From Candidatus Gastranaerophilales bacterium (lineage in GTDB: Bacteria > Cyanobacteriota > Vampirovibrionia > Gastranaerophilales > Gastranaerophilaceae), in the NCBI GenBank assembly GCA_947585605.1, contig CANPXC010000002.1, positions 1-38,862 of the forward strand: a DNA stretch of 38,862 bases. Reading direction: 5' to 3'. Each line of letters begins with the position of its first letter. The first letter of the stretch is position 1. The notes under the pieces are model-generated. The model ran no database searches and was not told the origin of the DNA. It saw only the letters and a program-made list of their open reading frames with translations. This document shows, piece by piece, positions 8,991-19,381 of the stretch. The translations under genes and the position numbers were made by a program.

Positions 8991-10400
8991 TTATTTCCCG
9001 AAAAGCTTCATGATTTTATCAATAAATCCTTCCTCCGTATTAACCGCAGATGAAGATGAAGTATCCATTTTGGCTAATTTTTCTTTTAATTTTTCCGTAT
9101 CGGGTGAGAGTGGAGCTTTTGCCAAGTACTTTTCATAAGCTTCTTTTGCACTTGATAAATCTTTTACTTTTTCATAAGCGAAGCCCATTTTATTATAAAT
9201 TTCATAATCCGTTATGCCGGCTTTTACTGCTTTTTCGTAGTATTCAAGCGCACTTTTAAATTCATACATATCAGCATAAACATCGCCTAAACCTTTAAGA
9301 GCGAATGTATTATCAGGTTCTTGGCGGACAAGTTTTTCATAAAATTCCATTAAGCTTGTTTTATCGCCGGAAGCTTCATTTATTTTTATTATTTCTTTTA
9401 CGGCACCGCTTTTAGATGGGTCTTGCCTGTGGGCATTAAGATATTCAGCAAGTGCAAGTTCATAGTCCTGTTTAAATGAATAACACTTACCCATATTGTA
9501 ATGATAGCCGTATACATCATTTTTAGCGTCGCAAACCAAGGCTCGCATTTGAAATACCAGCGGATTTTGCGGTGACAGCTTTTCAAACTTATCTATATTT
9601 TCACTGCATTTTTCCATATCCTGCGTATTAAAATAATACTCTGCCATTAAAGCAAAATAATTTGCGTTGGTTTCATCTTTATATTGGTTTAAAAACGCGA
9701 AAGCATTATCATTATCACCTTTCATCAGATATGCTTTTATTTTTGTATACTCACTTCTGGCATTTTCAAGCGCTTTATCATATTGCCCCTCTTTAATATA
9801 AAGCCCCGATAAATATTCACCCAATTCATCCGCATCGGGAAATGCCTTAACACCTCTTTCAAGAGTATTTATTGCACTGTAACGGTCGCCCATTTCGCAA
9901 TATAAATCAGCCAGCTTATAATATATTGCCATGTCATCTTTATGCTCAAGTATTCTGAAATATTCATCAATTGCATTTTGATTTTTGCCAAGAAATTCAT
10001 AAGCTTTGGCAAGTAAAAATCTCGCATTTATAATATCCGCTTCCTCCGCGGTAGAATTAATAGCTTTTTTATAATCATCCACGGATTGAGAAACCTGTTC
10101 ATTTAAAATTTTATATTTTGCTCTGGTAATATAATATTTATAATTGTCTTTGCCGTTATATATATCCAATAACTCCGAATAACCGACCAAAGAATTGGGG
10201 TTAACAACAACTAATTCTTCCCAATACTTTGCGGCTTCTTCATTCAGTTCGAGAGTTTTAGCCAAAAGCGCTATTTTTTCAAGATATTCCGCATCATCTT
10301 TTAACTTTTCATACGAATTTTTTAAGAGTTCATAAGCTCTTTCATATTGTTCTTCATCCGCTAACATTTGCGCTTGTGCTAAAATTCCTGACGTACTCAT
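8991..10400 (-). CDS. TPR-repeat protein
   Basis: Multiple TPR-like repeats (ALEYYEKAVKAGITDYEIYNKMGFAYEKVKDLSSAKEAYEKYL). Preferred start MSTSGILAQAQ at 10400; ORF extends to 10451. Confidence 0.85.
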   Translation of the reverse strand: MSTSGILAQAQMLADEEQYERAYELLKNSYEKLKDDAEYLEKIALLAKTLELNEEAAKYWEELVVVNPNSLVGYSELLDIYNGKDNYKYYITRAKYKILNEQVSQSVDDYKKAINSTAEEADIINARFLLAKAYEFLGKNQNAIDEYFRILEHKDDMAIYYKLADLYCEMGDRYSAINTLERGVKAFPDADELGEYLSGLYIKEGQYDKALENARSEYTKIKAYLMKGDNDNAFAFLNQYKDETNANYFALMAEYYFNTQDMEKCSENIDKFEKLSPQNPLVFQMRALVCDAKNDVYGYHYNMGKCYSFKQDYELALAEYLNAHRQDPSKSGAVKEIIKINEASGDKTSLMEFYEKLVRQEPDNTFALKGLGDVYADMYEFKSALEYYEKAVKAGITDYEIYNKMGFAYEKVKDLSSAKEAYEKYLAKAPLSPDTEKLKEKLAKMDTSSSSAVNTEEGFIDKIMKLFGK

Positions 10401-10639
10401 TATTTTTCCTCTATCCCTATCGATAAAACTATTATATAACATAAATATCAAAATTTAATTATTATCCCAATAACGCCTTACTGTCTTATTTTTAACACGT
10501 ACATACTGCTTTTATAGGATTCTTTCAAATTAAAAAATAAATTTATTCATAATTATGTATGATTTAAAAACTTATTTGTACTGATAAGATTAACCTATAT
10601 TCCTTGGAAAAAACGATGATACACATATCCCTAATCTAC

Positions 10640-10666
10640 AGCTATGATTAAATCATAGCTTTTTTC
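10640..10666 (+). terminator. Intrinsic-terminator-like hairpin with T-tract on + strand
   Basis: AGCTATGATTaAATCATAGCTTTTTT: 10-bp stem with T-run on the + strand only; no + strand CDS immediately upstream. Confidence 0.6.
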
Positions 10667-12146
10667 TTTTATTTGCGGATTTCCTGTTTTTATCCCAAAT
10701 TATCTCAGGATTTGCAACTTTTTTATATATTTTAAAAGCCTCGCCTTCGCGCGCAATAAAAAGTATTTTATCATCGGAAGCAAAAATTTCTTCATATCCC
10801 AATTCTTTAAATAATGCCGCATTTTCCTGAACTATATAATATTTGGCTTCTTGCGGAAAATCAGACTTTAATTTTGGATTATTTCTGTCAAAATTAAAAT
10901 ACGTTATATAACGATTTTCATCCCAATAATACAATTTTTTATCGGGCAGATAAGCACTTATAGGCGAAAAAGCTTGAAATCCTTTTACAATAAATACTTT
11001 TTCATCATTTAAATTTTTTCGAATAAATTGTGCAACCTGCTTACAGCCTGAAAACTTATATCTGATATCCTCATTCAAAGCGAACACTCCGAGAATAAAA
11101 CTTACGGCAAATAAAGTATAAAATGCTATTTTTAACGGTTTATAATTTTGTTTTACCTCGATTAAAAATATCCAATAACAAAAAATCAAAATTAAAAGAA
11201 GCAAAAAACTTTTTTGATATGAAATACCGCCAAACCATACTTTGGCGAAAATATATAAAAAATAAACTAAATTTAAACCAAAAATTAATGCTGATTTTTT
11301 ACTGTATTTAAAGAATGAATAAAGAATAACAATTATTCCGCCATAAAACAGCAAAAAATTTATCTCACCTGAAAACTTAAAAACAGGATAAAAATAGTTA
11401 TAGCAAAAATCATTCAAGGTCACAAAAAGCGTAAAATGGTGCTGACTATACCCATATACTGCCATATTTTTTTGGTTCATTCCGAAAAAAGAAAAAGCTA
11501 AAAAAGCATAATTTAAAAGTAATAGCACAAATAATATTACTGATTTTATTTTTTCATTTTTATTTTTTAATTTGAATTTACCCGCCTCTTCAAGAAAAAA
11601 CATGCCTGCGAGTAATAAAGTAAAAACGAGCATTAAAAGGTGTGTCTGAGATAACAGTATAATACAAAATAAATATAAAACCGGGTATTTTGAGCGATTT
11701 GGATATAAATATGCCGTCAGGAATACAAGAATAGGGATTAAAGAATAATTTCTGGCAATAACAGGCAAGTAAAAGCACATGCCGGCACTAAATACAATAA
11801 GGAACTTTTGAATTAAATTAAACGGTGATTTAAGTACAAAAAATACAACAGAAGCGAACACCAAAACAAAGCTTGCTATTTGCATGGAGAAAACAGGTAA
11901 TCCGAATTTTGCAAACGGGTAAATTAATAAATACCAGAGCATAGGGTGTCCTTCGTATCTTGCAGCGGTATATAACATCGGGAAATCCAAATCTCTTACA
12001 AGACACCAAGCTTGTGCTTCATCGCGCCATATTTCATGATTAAAAACTGTTATTAAAACAATACAAAAGTACAGTGCAATAATAAATATATTTATATTTT
12101 TTTCGGTAAAAAATTTTTTAATATTATCCATAAAAATATAATACAA
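10653..12146 (-). CDS. Polytopic membrane protein, GT39/PMT-like glycosyltransferase
   Basis: WRDEAQAWCLVRDLDFPMLYTAARYEGHPMLWYLL (first-loop acidic motif) followed by many TM helices. Confidence 0.6.
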   Translation of the reverse strand: MYYIFMDNIKKFFTEKNINIFIIALYFCIVLITVFNHEIWRDEAQAWCLVRDLDFPMLYTAARYEGHPMLWYLLIYPFAKFGLPVFSMQIASFVLVFASVVFFVLKSPFNLIQKFLIVFSAGMCFYLPVIARNYSLIPILVFLTAYLYPNRSKYPVLYLFCIILLSQTHLLMLVFTLLLAGMFFLEEAGKFKLKNKNEKIKSVILFVLLLLNYAFLAFSFFGMNQKNMAVYGYSQHHFTLFVTLNDFCYNYFYPVFKFSGEINFLLFYGGIIVILYSFFKYSKKSALIFGLNLVYFLYIFAKVWFGGISYQKSFLLLLILIFCYWIFLIEVKQNYKPLKIAFYTLFAVSFILGVFALNEDIRYKFSGCKQVAQFIRKNLNDEKVFIVKGFQAFSPISAYLPDKKLYYWDENRYITYFNFDRNNPKLKSDFPQEAKYYIVQENAALFKELGYEEIFASDDKILFIAREGEAFKIYKKVANPEIIWDKNRKSANKRKKL

Positions 12147-12281
12147 TAATTCGGATAATTAGTTTTTTTGTAACACTTTGTAAGCTGAAATGTAATACTA
12201 CTTGTAATAGAGGCATATTTTTAATATTCTTGTAAAGAATAAACGCCGAAGAATATCAGAGCGAATAGAAGGTTGGAATAA

Positions 12282-13808
12282 ATGCGCATATTATTATTTT
12301 GTATACTGAGCTTGTTTTTTTCTGCTCAAAAAGCGAATGCATTTAACATAGATGACAGTATAGAAAAATATTTTGCGCCGTTTTCCGATAAATTTTCAAA
12401 TTTTATATTTGCGCCCGTTGAAATTTTAGGCGCACAAGTGCCTGTTTTAATTTTCCTTATGATTGCAGCGAGTATATTTTGTACATTTTACTTACGCTGT
12501 ATAGGTATATGGGGATTTAAACACTCATTGTATCAAATATTTCACAAAAAAGATACGGAAGGACATAAAGGTGAAGTATCATCACTCGGCGCATTAGCGA
12601 CTGCATTATCAGGTACAATAGGGCTTGGTAATATTGCAGGCGTGGCAATAGCAATATCAATAGGCGGGCCGGGAGCAATGTTTTGGATGTGCATGGGTGC
12701 AATATTCGGAATGGCGCTTAAATTTTGCGAAGTAACTCTGTCTTTAAAATACAGAACATTCAATCAAGACGGCAGTGTATCAGGCGGCCCGATGTTCTAT
12801 ATTGAAAAAGGATTTGCGAAAAAAGGATTTCATAAACTCGGAAAAACACTGGCATACATCTTTGCTATTGCTTGCATTCCCGCGACAGTCGGCGGAGGCT
12901 GTATGCTTCAAACAAATCAAGCCGCACAACAGTTTGTTGTTATAACGGGCGGAGAAAACAGCTTTTTTGCAAATCATACTTGGATTTTCGGATTTTTTGT
13001 AGCGTTTTTGGTAGCTCTTGTTATTGTCGGAGGTATAAAAAGTATAGCAAACGTAACATCAAAAGTAGTTCCTGTTATGTGTATCGTATATTTAACCGCT
13101 TGTTTGATAATTATCGGTGTACATTTTACTCAAATACCGCACGCGGTATATACAATATTGCACGAGGCATTCTTCCCGAAAGCCGTTGCAGGCGGAGTAA
13201 TCGGTTCCGTTATTATAGGTTTAAGACGTTCTATCCAATCAAATGAAGCGGGAATAGGTTCTTCCCCAATTGCATACGCAGCCGTTAAAACCAATGAACC
13301 TGTTTCTCAAGGCTTTGTTTCCATGCTTGAACCTTTTTTGGATACTGTTATAGTATGCTCCATGACAGCATTTGTAATTGTTTTAACAGGAGAGTACTTA
13401 AAATATACTGACGGAATATCGGGGGTCGAGCTTACAAGCAGTGCTTTCCAAAGTGTAATCTCATTCTTCCCGTACATTCTTGCGGTTGTTATTATTTTAT
13501 TTGCACTTTCAACAATACTTTCATGGGCATATTACGGTCAAAAAGCATGGACTTTTCTAGTCGGTGAAGGTGATAAAAGAGTAAAATTATACCAGTTTAT
13601 ATTTTGCCTTTTTATTATTATAGGTTCATCAATGAACATTAAAAGTGTTATTGATTTCACGGACGCTACATACTTAGTAATGGCAGCACCAAACCTTATT
13701 GCAATATTTGTTCTGTTAAAAGATATTAAAGAAGAATTAATTGAATATTGCAAAAGACATAATTTAATTTTTAAAATGAATAAAGTTTGGTTTAAAAATG
13801 AGCAATGA
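12282..13808 (+). CDS. Alanine/glycine:cation symporter family protein (AGCS)
   Basis: GHKGEVSSLGALATALSGTIGLGNIAGVAIAISIGGPGAMFWM and SNEAGIGSSPIAYAA are AGCS signatures. Confidence 0.92.
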   Translation: MRILLFCILSLFFSAQKANAFNIDDSIEKYFAPFSDKFSNFIFAPVEILGAQVPVLIFLMIAASIFCTFYLRCIGIWGFKHSLYQIFHKKDTEGHKGEVSSLGALATALSGTIGLGNIAGVAIAISIGGPGAMFWMCMGAIFGMALKFCEVTLSLKYRTFNQDGSVSGGPMFYIEKGFAKKGFHKLGKTLAYIFAIACIPATVGGGCMLQTNQAAQQFVVITGGENSFFANHTWIFGFFVAFLVALVIVGGIKSIANVTSKVVPVMCIVYLTACLIIIGVHFTQIPHAVYTILHEAFFPKAVAGGVIGSVIIGLRRSIQSNEAGIGSSPIAYAAVKTNEPVSQGFVSMLEPFLDTVIVCSMTAFVIVLTGEYLKYTDGISGVELTSSAFQSVISFFPYILAVVIILFALSTILSWAYYGQKAWTFLVGEGDKRVKLYQFIFCLFIIIGSSMNIKSVIDFTDATYLVMAAPNLIAIFVLLKDIKEELIEYCKRHNLIFKMNKVWFKNEQ

Positions 13809-15180
13809 TTTAAAAAGAACTTTAAATTTAAAAGATTCAATATCCGTAGTAGTCGGTTCAATGATAGGCTGCGGAATATTTATAGTATCTGCCGATATAG
13901 CAAGACAGGTAAATAATGCTTGGTTTCTTATATTAGTATGGATTATAGCGGGACTATTTTCACTTTCAGGCGCCATTGCCTATGCTGAACCGGTTTTAAA
14001 TATAAAAGAAGACGGCGGACAATATATTTTTCTAAAAAAAATGTTTAATGACTTAACTGCTTTTTTATACGGCTGGTCGCTTCTTCTGGTTATACAAACC
14101 GCAACTATTGCCGCTGTTTGTATTGCTGTCGGAAAATTTTTAGGAATTTTATTCCCGTTTATTAGTTCAAATAATTACGTTATTGATTTTCCGCTGATTA
14201 AAATTTCAACACAACAATCAACAGCTTTTTTAATATGTATTTTGCTCACATATATTAATTCCAGAGGAGTAAAATACGGAGTATTAACTCAAAATATTTT
14301 CACCGTGACAAAAGTACTTTCCATTGCAGGGATTATAGTATTCGGATTATTTTTAGGCTGCAGCAGTGATATAATAAGCAATAATTTTATAGGGCAACTT
14401 TCTATTGCCGACTTTACCCTTTCAAATGCCAAAATCATTTCAGCAGCTACCGTGGGAGCTATATTTGCGATGGTTACCTGGAATAACATAACATTTATTT
14501 CCGCGGAGGTTAAAGAGCCGGAAAAGAATATTCCGCTTGCACTTTTGTACGGCGTTATCATAGTTATGATAATTTACCTGTTTATAAATGTGCTTTATGT
14601 ATTTTCAATCCCTATAGAACAAATAAAAACAGCGCCGGAGGATATAGTTCCGGTAGTTTTAATGCGCAAAATAACGGGAAGTTTAGGCGAAATAATCACG
14701 GCGGTTATAATATTGATTTCGGCATGCGGAAGTGCAAACGGACTTATAATGACAGGTGCCAGAGTTTACTATCAAATGGCAAGAGATAATTTATTATTTA
14801 ATTGGCTGGGGATAATTAATAAAAAAACAAATGTTCCCGTAAATTCATTACTGCTGCAATGTTTATGGGCGGGAGTATTTATATTATTCTGCGGAAACTA
14901 TACAGAGTTATTGGATTACGTAATATACGCGGCACTTATATTTTATGTACTAACGGCGATAGGGATATTTGTATACAGATATAAATATAAACAAAGTATT
15001 CAAAACAAAGTCAATAGCGCGTTTGGAATATTTTTTATAGCCGTGGGGAGTTTTATTATCTATTCTTTAACCATATATAAATTTGCAAGTTCAATGAAAA
15101 CGCTGTTAATCATTGCAACGGGCATTCCGATTTATATAGTCTGGAAAAAGTATAAATTACAAAAAACTTGTACAAAATAA
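13798..15180 (+). CDS. APC-superfamily amino acid permease
   Basis: SISVVVGSMIGCGIFIVSADIARQ...; ~12 TM pattern; start overlaps the end of the upstream symporter by 11 bp. Confidence 0.88.
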   Translation: MSNDLKRTLNLKDSISVVVGSMIGCGIFIVSADIARQVNNAWFLILVWIIAGLFSLSGAIAYAEPVLNIKEDGGQYIFLKKMFNDLTAFLYGWSLLLVIQTATIAAVCIAVGKFLGILFPFISSNNYVIDFPLIKISTQQSTAFLICILLTYINSRGVKYGVLTQNIFTVTKVLSIAGIIVFGLFLGCSSDIISNNFIGQLSIADFTLSNAKIISAATVGAIFAMVTWNNITFISAEVKEPEKNIPLALLYGVIIVMIIYLFINVLYVFSIPIEQIKTAPEDIVPVVLMRKITGSLGEIITAVIILISACGSANGLIMTGARVYYQMARDNLLFNWLGIINKKTNVPVNSLLLQCLWAGVFILFCGNYTELLDYVIYAALIFYVLTAIGIFVYRYKYKQSIQNKVNSAFGIFFIAVGSFIIYSLTIYKFASSMKTLLIIATGIPIYIVWKKYKLQKTCTK

Positions 15181-15230
15181 GACAAAAATGTTATCATATT
15201 TCCGATAACTATTATTTAAATGAGGTTAAT

Positions 15231-16307
15231 ATGATAATTGATGACTTATTAAAAGAAGTAGTAAGCTACAAAGCCAGCGACTTACATATTTCCGCAGGGC
15301 TGCCTCCGGTTATAAGGGTGGACGGTAACTTACTCAGAACTAAGTATGAACCGTTTACTCCGCAGGGAGTAGAAGATTTATTATTCCCAATGCTCAATAA
15401 TGAACAGAGAAGAAACCTTGAACAAACCTGGGAACTTGATATGTCATACGGTATAGAAGGATTAGGACGTTTCAGGGTAAATATTTACAAGAATAAAGGT
15501 ACATACGCAGCTGCCTTCAGAACAATTACCAGTGTTATTCCTTCATTTGATACATTAGGATTATCTGAAACCGTAAGAAAAATAACAGAACGTCCGAGAG
15601 GATTAATTCTTGTAACAGGGCCTACGGGAAGCGGTAAATCAACAACACTGGCTTCGATGATTGACTATATAAATGAAACAAGAAGCGAACATATACTTAC
15701 GATTGAAGACCCTATCGAATTTGTACATAAATCAAAGAAAAGCGTAATTCACCAAAGAGAACTCGGTCAAGATACGCGTTCATTTGCAAATGCACTTAAA
15801 TCCTCATTAAGAGAAGACCCTGATATTATACTTGTCGGCGAAATGCGTGATATAGAAACAATAAGTTTGGCATTGACAGCAGCAGAAACCGGACACTTAG
15901 TTTTCGGAACACTGCATACATCATCAGCCAGCCAAACCGTTGACCGTATTATTGACGTATTTCCGGAAGGTCAGCAGCAGCAGATAAGAGTTCAGCTCGG
16001 CGGCTGTTTGGAAGGAGTATTTGCTCAAACATTATTACCAAGACTCCAGCCGGACGGTACTAAAAAAGGCCGTGTTATGGCGCAAGAAATTCTTATAAAA
16101 AATAATGCTGTTTCAAATATGATAAGGGAAGGGAAATCGGCACAATTATATTCCGCAATTCAAACAGGTGCGGGGGTAGGTATGCAAACACTTGAAACTG
16201 CATTAAGCGAACTTTATAAAAAAGGACTTGTAAGTGCTGACGATGCGCTCGCAAAATCACAAAGACCTGATGAATTAAGAAGATTAGCAGGGATTAATGC
16301 TTCATAA
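15231..16307 (+). CDS. pilT: Type IV pilus retraction ATPase PilT
   Basis: MIIDDLLKEVVSYKASDLHISAGLPP, Walker A GPTGSGKST, Walker B-region EDPDIILVGEMRD, AETGHLVFGTLHTSSA. ORF extends to 15168, but the first ~21 aa are not PilT-like. Confidence 0.92.
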   Translation: MIIDDLLKEVVSYKASDLHISAGLPPVIRVDGNLLRTKYEPFTPQGVEDLLFPMLNNEQRRNLEQTWELDMSYGIEGLGRFRVNIYKNKGTYAAAFRTITSVIPSFDTLGLSETVRKITERPRGLILVTGPTGSGKSTTLASMIDYINETRSEHILTIEDPIEFVHKSKKSVIHQRELGQDTRSFANALKSSLREDPDIILVGEMRDIETISLALTAAETGHLVFGTLHTSSASQTVDRIIDVFPEGQQQQIRVQLGGCLEGVFAQTLLPRLQPDGTKKGRVMAQEILIKNNAVSNMIREGKSAQLYSAIQTGAGVGMQTLETALSELYKKGLVSADDALAKSQRPDELRRLAGINAS

Positions 16308-16313
16308 TTCACA

Positions 16314-17048
16314 TTACACAACATAGAATAAAAATGTTATAATCAAATCCGCCATTAAAAGAAAAACAGTAGACTTAATGGCGGCTTTTGTTGTTGATAT
16401 ACCAACGCCTTTAGCTCCGCCATGGGTTTTATATCCTTGCGTAGCACAAATTAAAGGAATAATTACTCCGAATATAAAGCCTTTAAGAATACTTATATAT
16501 ATATCACGTGTATTTAACCACAGCCAAACAGAAGACATATAACGATTAGGATGAAGTCCTATAGCAAAATACGATACAATCATGCCGCCCAATATACCGA
16601 ATAATTCGGCTAAAATAACAACCATTGGAACAGTAAACGCACCTGCAATAATTCTTGGTGCAAAATAATAACCGACTGGGTCAACCTTCAATGTTTTAAT
16701 TGCATCTACCTGAGAAGTAACTTTCATATTGGCAATTTCCGCACTAATTGCAGTGCCTGCTCTTGCACTTATAGCGAGGGCCGCAAATCCCGGTGCTAAT
16801 TCACGAATTAATGCAACCGCCAAAAAACCGCCGACATAACTTTCTGCACCTGACATCAAAAATTGTTTTGAAATTTGGATTGCAATAACAGCTGCCGCTA
16901 TAAATACAATAGAAAGTGCGATGGGCAGTGAATCATAGCTAATCATTGCCGCTCTCGATAAAACGGAATCTTTTTTTAAATTCCCTTTGAGAATATATTT
17001 AACTGTTTGTATTAAATTTTCTATACACAGTCCTAAAAAACTAATCAT
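16314..17048 (-). CDS. MlaE/YrbE-family ABC transporter permease
   Basis: LIRELAPGFAALAISARAGTAISAEIANMKVTSQVDAIKTLKVDPVGYYFAPRI is the MlaE signature. Confidence 0.9.
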   Translation of the reverse strand: MISFLGLCIENLIQTVKYILKGNLKKDSVLSRAAMISYDSLPIALSIVFIAAAVIAIQISKQFLMSGAESYVGGFLAVALIRELAPGFAALAISARAGTAISAEIANMKVTSQVDAIKTLKVDPVGYYFAPRIIAGAFTVPMVVILAELFGILGGMIVSYFAIGLHPNRYMSSVWLWLNTRDIYISILKGFIFGVIIPLICATQGYKTHGGAKGVGISTTKAAIKSTVFLLMADLIITFLFYVV

Positions 17049-17058
17049 TTAATTTTCC

Positions 17059-18852
17059 TTATTTTACATTTCTGTCAAAGAAAGAAGCGACTTCTTTAAG
17101 CGGGATATAATGCGAAATGGGTCTGCCGTGCGGGCATGTATAGGGATTTTTTGACGCCCTCAATTTTTTAACTATTTCCTCCATTTGCCACAGCGTGAGT
17201 TTCTCTCCTGCTTTTACGGAAGCTTTACAAGATATTGTTATTAATATCTTTTCTTCTATTGTATCCGGATTATTTTCCGGAGAGTCTTTTAAATTTTTAA
17301 TTAATTCCGACAAAATATCTTTCGGTTTTACTTTAGATAATATTTGAGGAATTTTTTTAAATATTATTTGTGTATCAGAAATTTTTTCTATTTTATAACC
17401 GAATTTTTCAAGATGATTAGAAGCATTATCTAAAATTTCAATTTCTTCGGGTGAAACATCAAGCACATCAGAAATAATTAATAACTGAGAAGCGATTTTT
17501 TTTTCTTTTTTAAGCTTTTCATAAATATATCGTTCCTGGGCAATGTGTTGATCAATAATTTCCAAATTATCATCATTTTCGACCAGAATGTATGTATTAT
17601 TGTACTGCCCAATAACATTAATTTGTTTAAGTTTTGAAGGGATTTCAAAGTTTATATCAATTTTCTTTTGTTCAGTTTCTTCCGAGAAATCATTTTCAAC
17701 ATCTTCTATTTTTCTTTCGGCGGGGAACTCTATAAAAACGTCATCATTTTCTTCCTGATTATCACCGGTGCCAAATTGAGGCAATGTTTTCGGGAAAGAA
17801 ATTATTTTATTTGACTGTTTATTTTCATTAATATCAGATTGTTTTTGAGGTTCAGGGTTTGTATTTGAATTTAAAAGTGCGAAATCTATAGCGCTTTGAA
17901 CAAAGCTGAATACTTGATTTGGTGATTTGTAGCGAATTTCACGTTTAGTAGGATGAACATTAACATCAATATCATTAGGACTAATTTGTAAATTAATAAC
18001 AACAAAAGGGTATCTGCCCGAGGGGAGCATATTTTTATAGGCGACATCAATAGCTTTAATTAAAATAGGGCATTTAACCATGCGGGAATTAACGAAAGTA
18101 AATATTGATTTTTTGCTTGAGCGTGTATAAGAAGGGATAGAGGCGTATCCTGTCAGTTTCATTGCGCTGAAAGCGTCAACTTTTTCAATTTTTTTAAGTT
18201 CATTTATCAGGGAAGAAGAGTATAAATGTGTAATTCTCATCATTAAATCAGAATTAACCGTTGTTGAAATGACAGCTGCACCGTCATTTTTAAGGATAAA
18301 AGCTATTTCGGTGTGAGAAAGAGCTAAAGCTTGAATAAGTTCCTGAATATATGCGAATTCCGTTTTAGGATTTTTGAGGAATTTCAAGCGTGCGGGCTGA
18401 TTAAAAAACAGGTCATTAACTTCCATAATTGTACCGTCAGCGCAGCCGATTTTTTGTGATTTTACAACAGAGTTTTCACATGTAACTTTTGTACCGAAGT
18501 CACAATCTTTTGTTTTAGTAGTACAGCAAACGCGGGCAACTGATATAATACTGGCAAGTGCTTCACCTCTAAAACCGAGTGTTTGGATATTAAACAAATC
18601 TTGTTCCGAGTTTAATTTGCTGGTCGCATGTTTGGTAAAAGCCAATTGAATATCATCGGGGTATATTCCGCAGCCGTTATCAGCCACTCTAATATTTCTG
18701 CATTCATTTGAGATAGAGATTTCGATTTTGGTTGCACCCGCGTCAATAGAGTTTTCCACCAATTCTTTAACCACACCTGCGGGTCTGTCTATAACTTCAC
18801 CTGCCGCAATTTGATTTATTAAATTAACGCTTAATTGTTTTATTCTTCCCAT
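17059..18852 (-). CDS. mutL: DNA mismatch repair protein MutL
   Basis: IAAGEVIDRPAGVVKELVENSIDAGATKI, TLGFRGEALASI, VNVHPTKREIRY, C-terminal CPHGRPISHYI. Confidence 0.96.
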   Translation of the reverse strand: MGRIKQLSVNLINQIAAGEVIDRPAGVVKELVENSIDAGATKIEISISNECRNIRVADNGCGIYPDDIQLAFTKHATSKLNSEQDLFNIQTLGFRGEALASIISVARVCCTTKTKDCDFGTKVTCENSVVKSQKIGCADGTIMEVNDLFFNQPARLKFLKNPKTEFAYIQELIQALALSHTEIAFILKNDGAAVISTTVNSDLMMRITHLYSSSLINELKKIEKVDAFSAMKLTGYASIPSYTRSSKKSIFTFVNSRMVKCPILIKAIDVAYKNMLPSGRYPFVVINLQISPNDIDVNVHPTKREIRYKSPNQVFSFVQSAIDFALLNSNTNPEPQKQSDINENKQSNKIISFPKTLPQFGTGDNQEENDDVFIEFPAERKIEDVENDFSEETEQKKIDINFEIPSKLKQINVIGQYNNTYILVENDDNLEIIDQHIAQERYIYEKLKKEKKIASQLLIISDVLDVSPEEIEILDNASNHLEKFGYKIEKISDTQIIFKKIPQILSKVKPKDILSELIKNLKDSPENNPDTIEEKILITISCKASVKAGEKLTLWQMEEIVKKLRASKNPYTCPHGRPISHYIPLKEVASFFDRNVK

Positions 18853-19003
18853 AAGAGTATTGTATTACACATAAGATTAACATGTCCTGTTTAAGGATAA
18901 ATAATGTTACAATTTTTATTTAATAAATTTTTGGGTGATATAATATAAATATCCGGGTAAAATATACGATAAATCGGAATGCGTGACGATACCGGATTAT
19001 AAT

Positions 19004-19075
19004 GCGGGCGTAATTCAGTGGTAGAATGCAACCTTCCCAAGGTTGACGCCGAGGGTTCGAGTCCCTTCGCCCGCT
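19004..19075 (+). tRNA. tRNA-Gly (anticodon CCC), no encoded CCA
   Basis: Acceptor GCGGGCG/CGCCCGC, anticodon stem-loop CAACC-TTCCCAA-GGTTG, T-arm GAGGGTTCGAGTCCCTT. Confidence 0.93.
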
Positions 19076-19326
19076 GTTTTTTGATGTTTTTTTATTATAA
19101 AAAATAAAAGGGACGAGAAGCCTCTCAAGGTGAAACCTTGATTTGGGTTCGAGCGGAATTTCCGTAAAACGGAGCCGAGCGAAGCGAGCGAGTTTGAAAT
19201 AGTGAGGGCAAGCCGAATGACAAGCGATAGCGCAATGAGGCGCTTGCCCGAGAGGGAGGAAATTCCAAGACAGAATTATTCCCAATTCCCAGCCAATCTT
19301 GCCCGCTGTTTTTAATGTTTTTTATT
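19069..19326. repeat. Structured GC-rich element bounded by direct duplications of the tRNA-Gly 3' end
   Basis: Imperfect direct repeats GCCCGCTGTTTTTtgATGTTTTTTTATTA (19069..19097) and GCCCGCTGTTTTTaATGTTTTTTATTTTTA (19301..~19326); internal inverted repeats GGAATTTCC/GGAAATTCC (19155..19163 / 19258..19266) and GGGCAAGC/GCTTGCCC (19206..19213 / 19242..19249). Confidence 0.7.
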
Positions 19327-19381
19327 TTTAATAAAATTAAAAATAATTTACAAATTATTTGGAAACAAATTCTCGGTTTCT

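Noticed and set aside
12180-12281. Possible glycine riboswitch upstream of the AGCS symporter (CGCCGAAGAA, TATTCTTgtaAAGAATA hairpin)
   Set aside because: Only a short CGCCGAAG-like match; conserved GGAGAG and CUCUCAGG elements and a complete aptamer are not visible.
12872-13246. ORF of 124 aa (+) within the AGCS symporter, and other in-gene shadow ORFs
   Set aside because: Composition is basic/Ser-Tyr-rich and nested out of frame in a well-supported CDS; typical of frame shadows.
14033-14041. Poly-A run in the APC permease and other A/T homopolymers as phase-variable tracts
   Set aside because: A/T runs of this length are expected by chance in such an AT-rich genome, unlike the G9 and G10 tracts.
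18920-19285. ORF of 121 aa on minus strand (…GRRDSNPRRQPWEGCILPLNYAR…)
   Set aside because: It is antisense through the tRNA-Gly gene and the structured repeat; GRRDSNPR-type peptides are a classic artefact of translating tRNAs in reverse.
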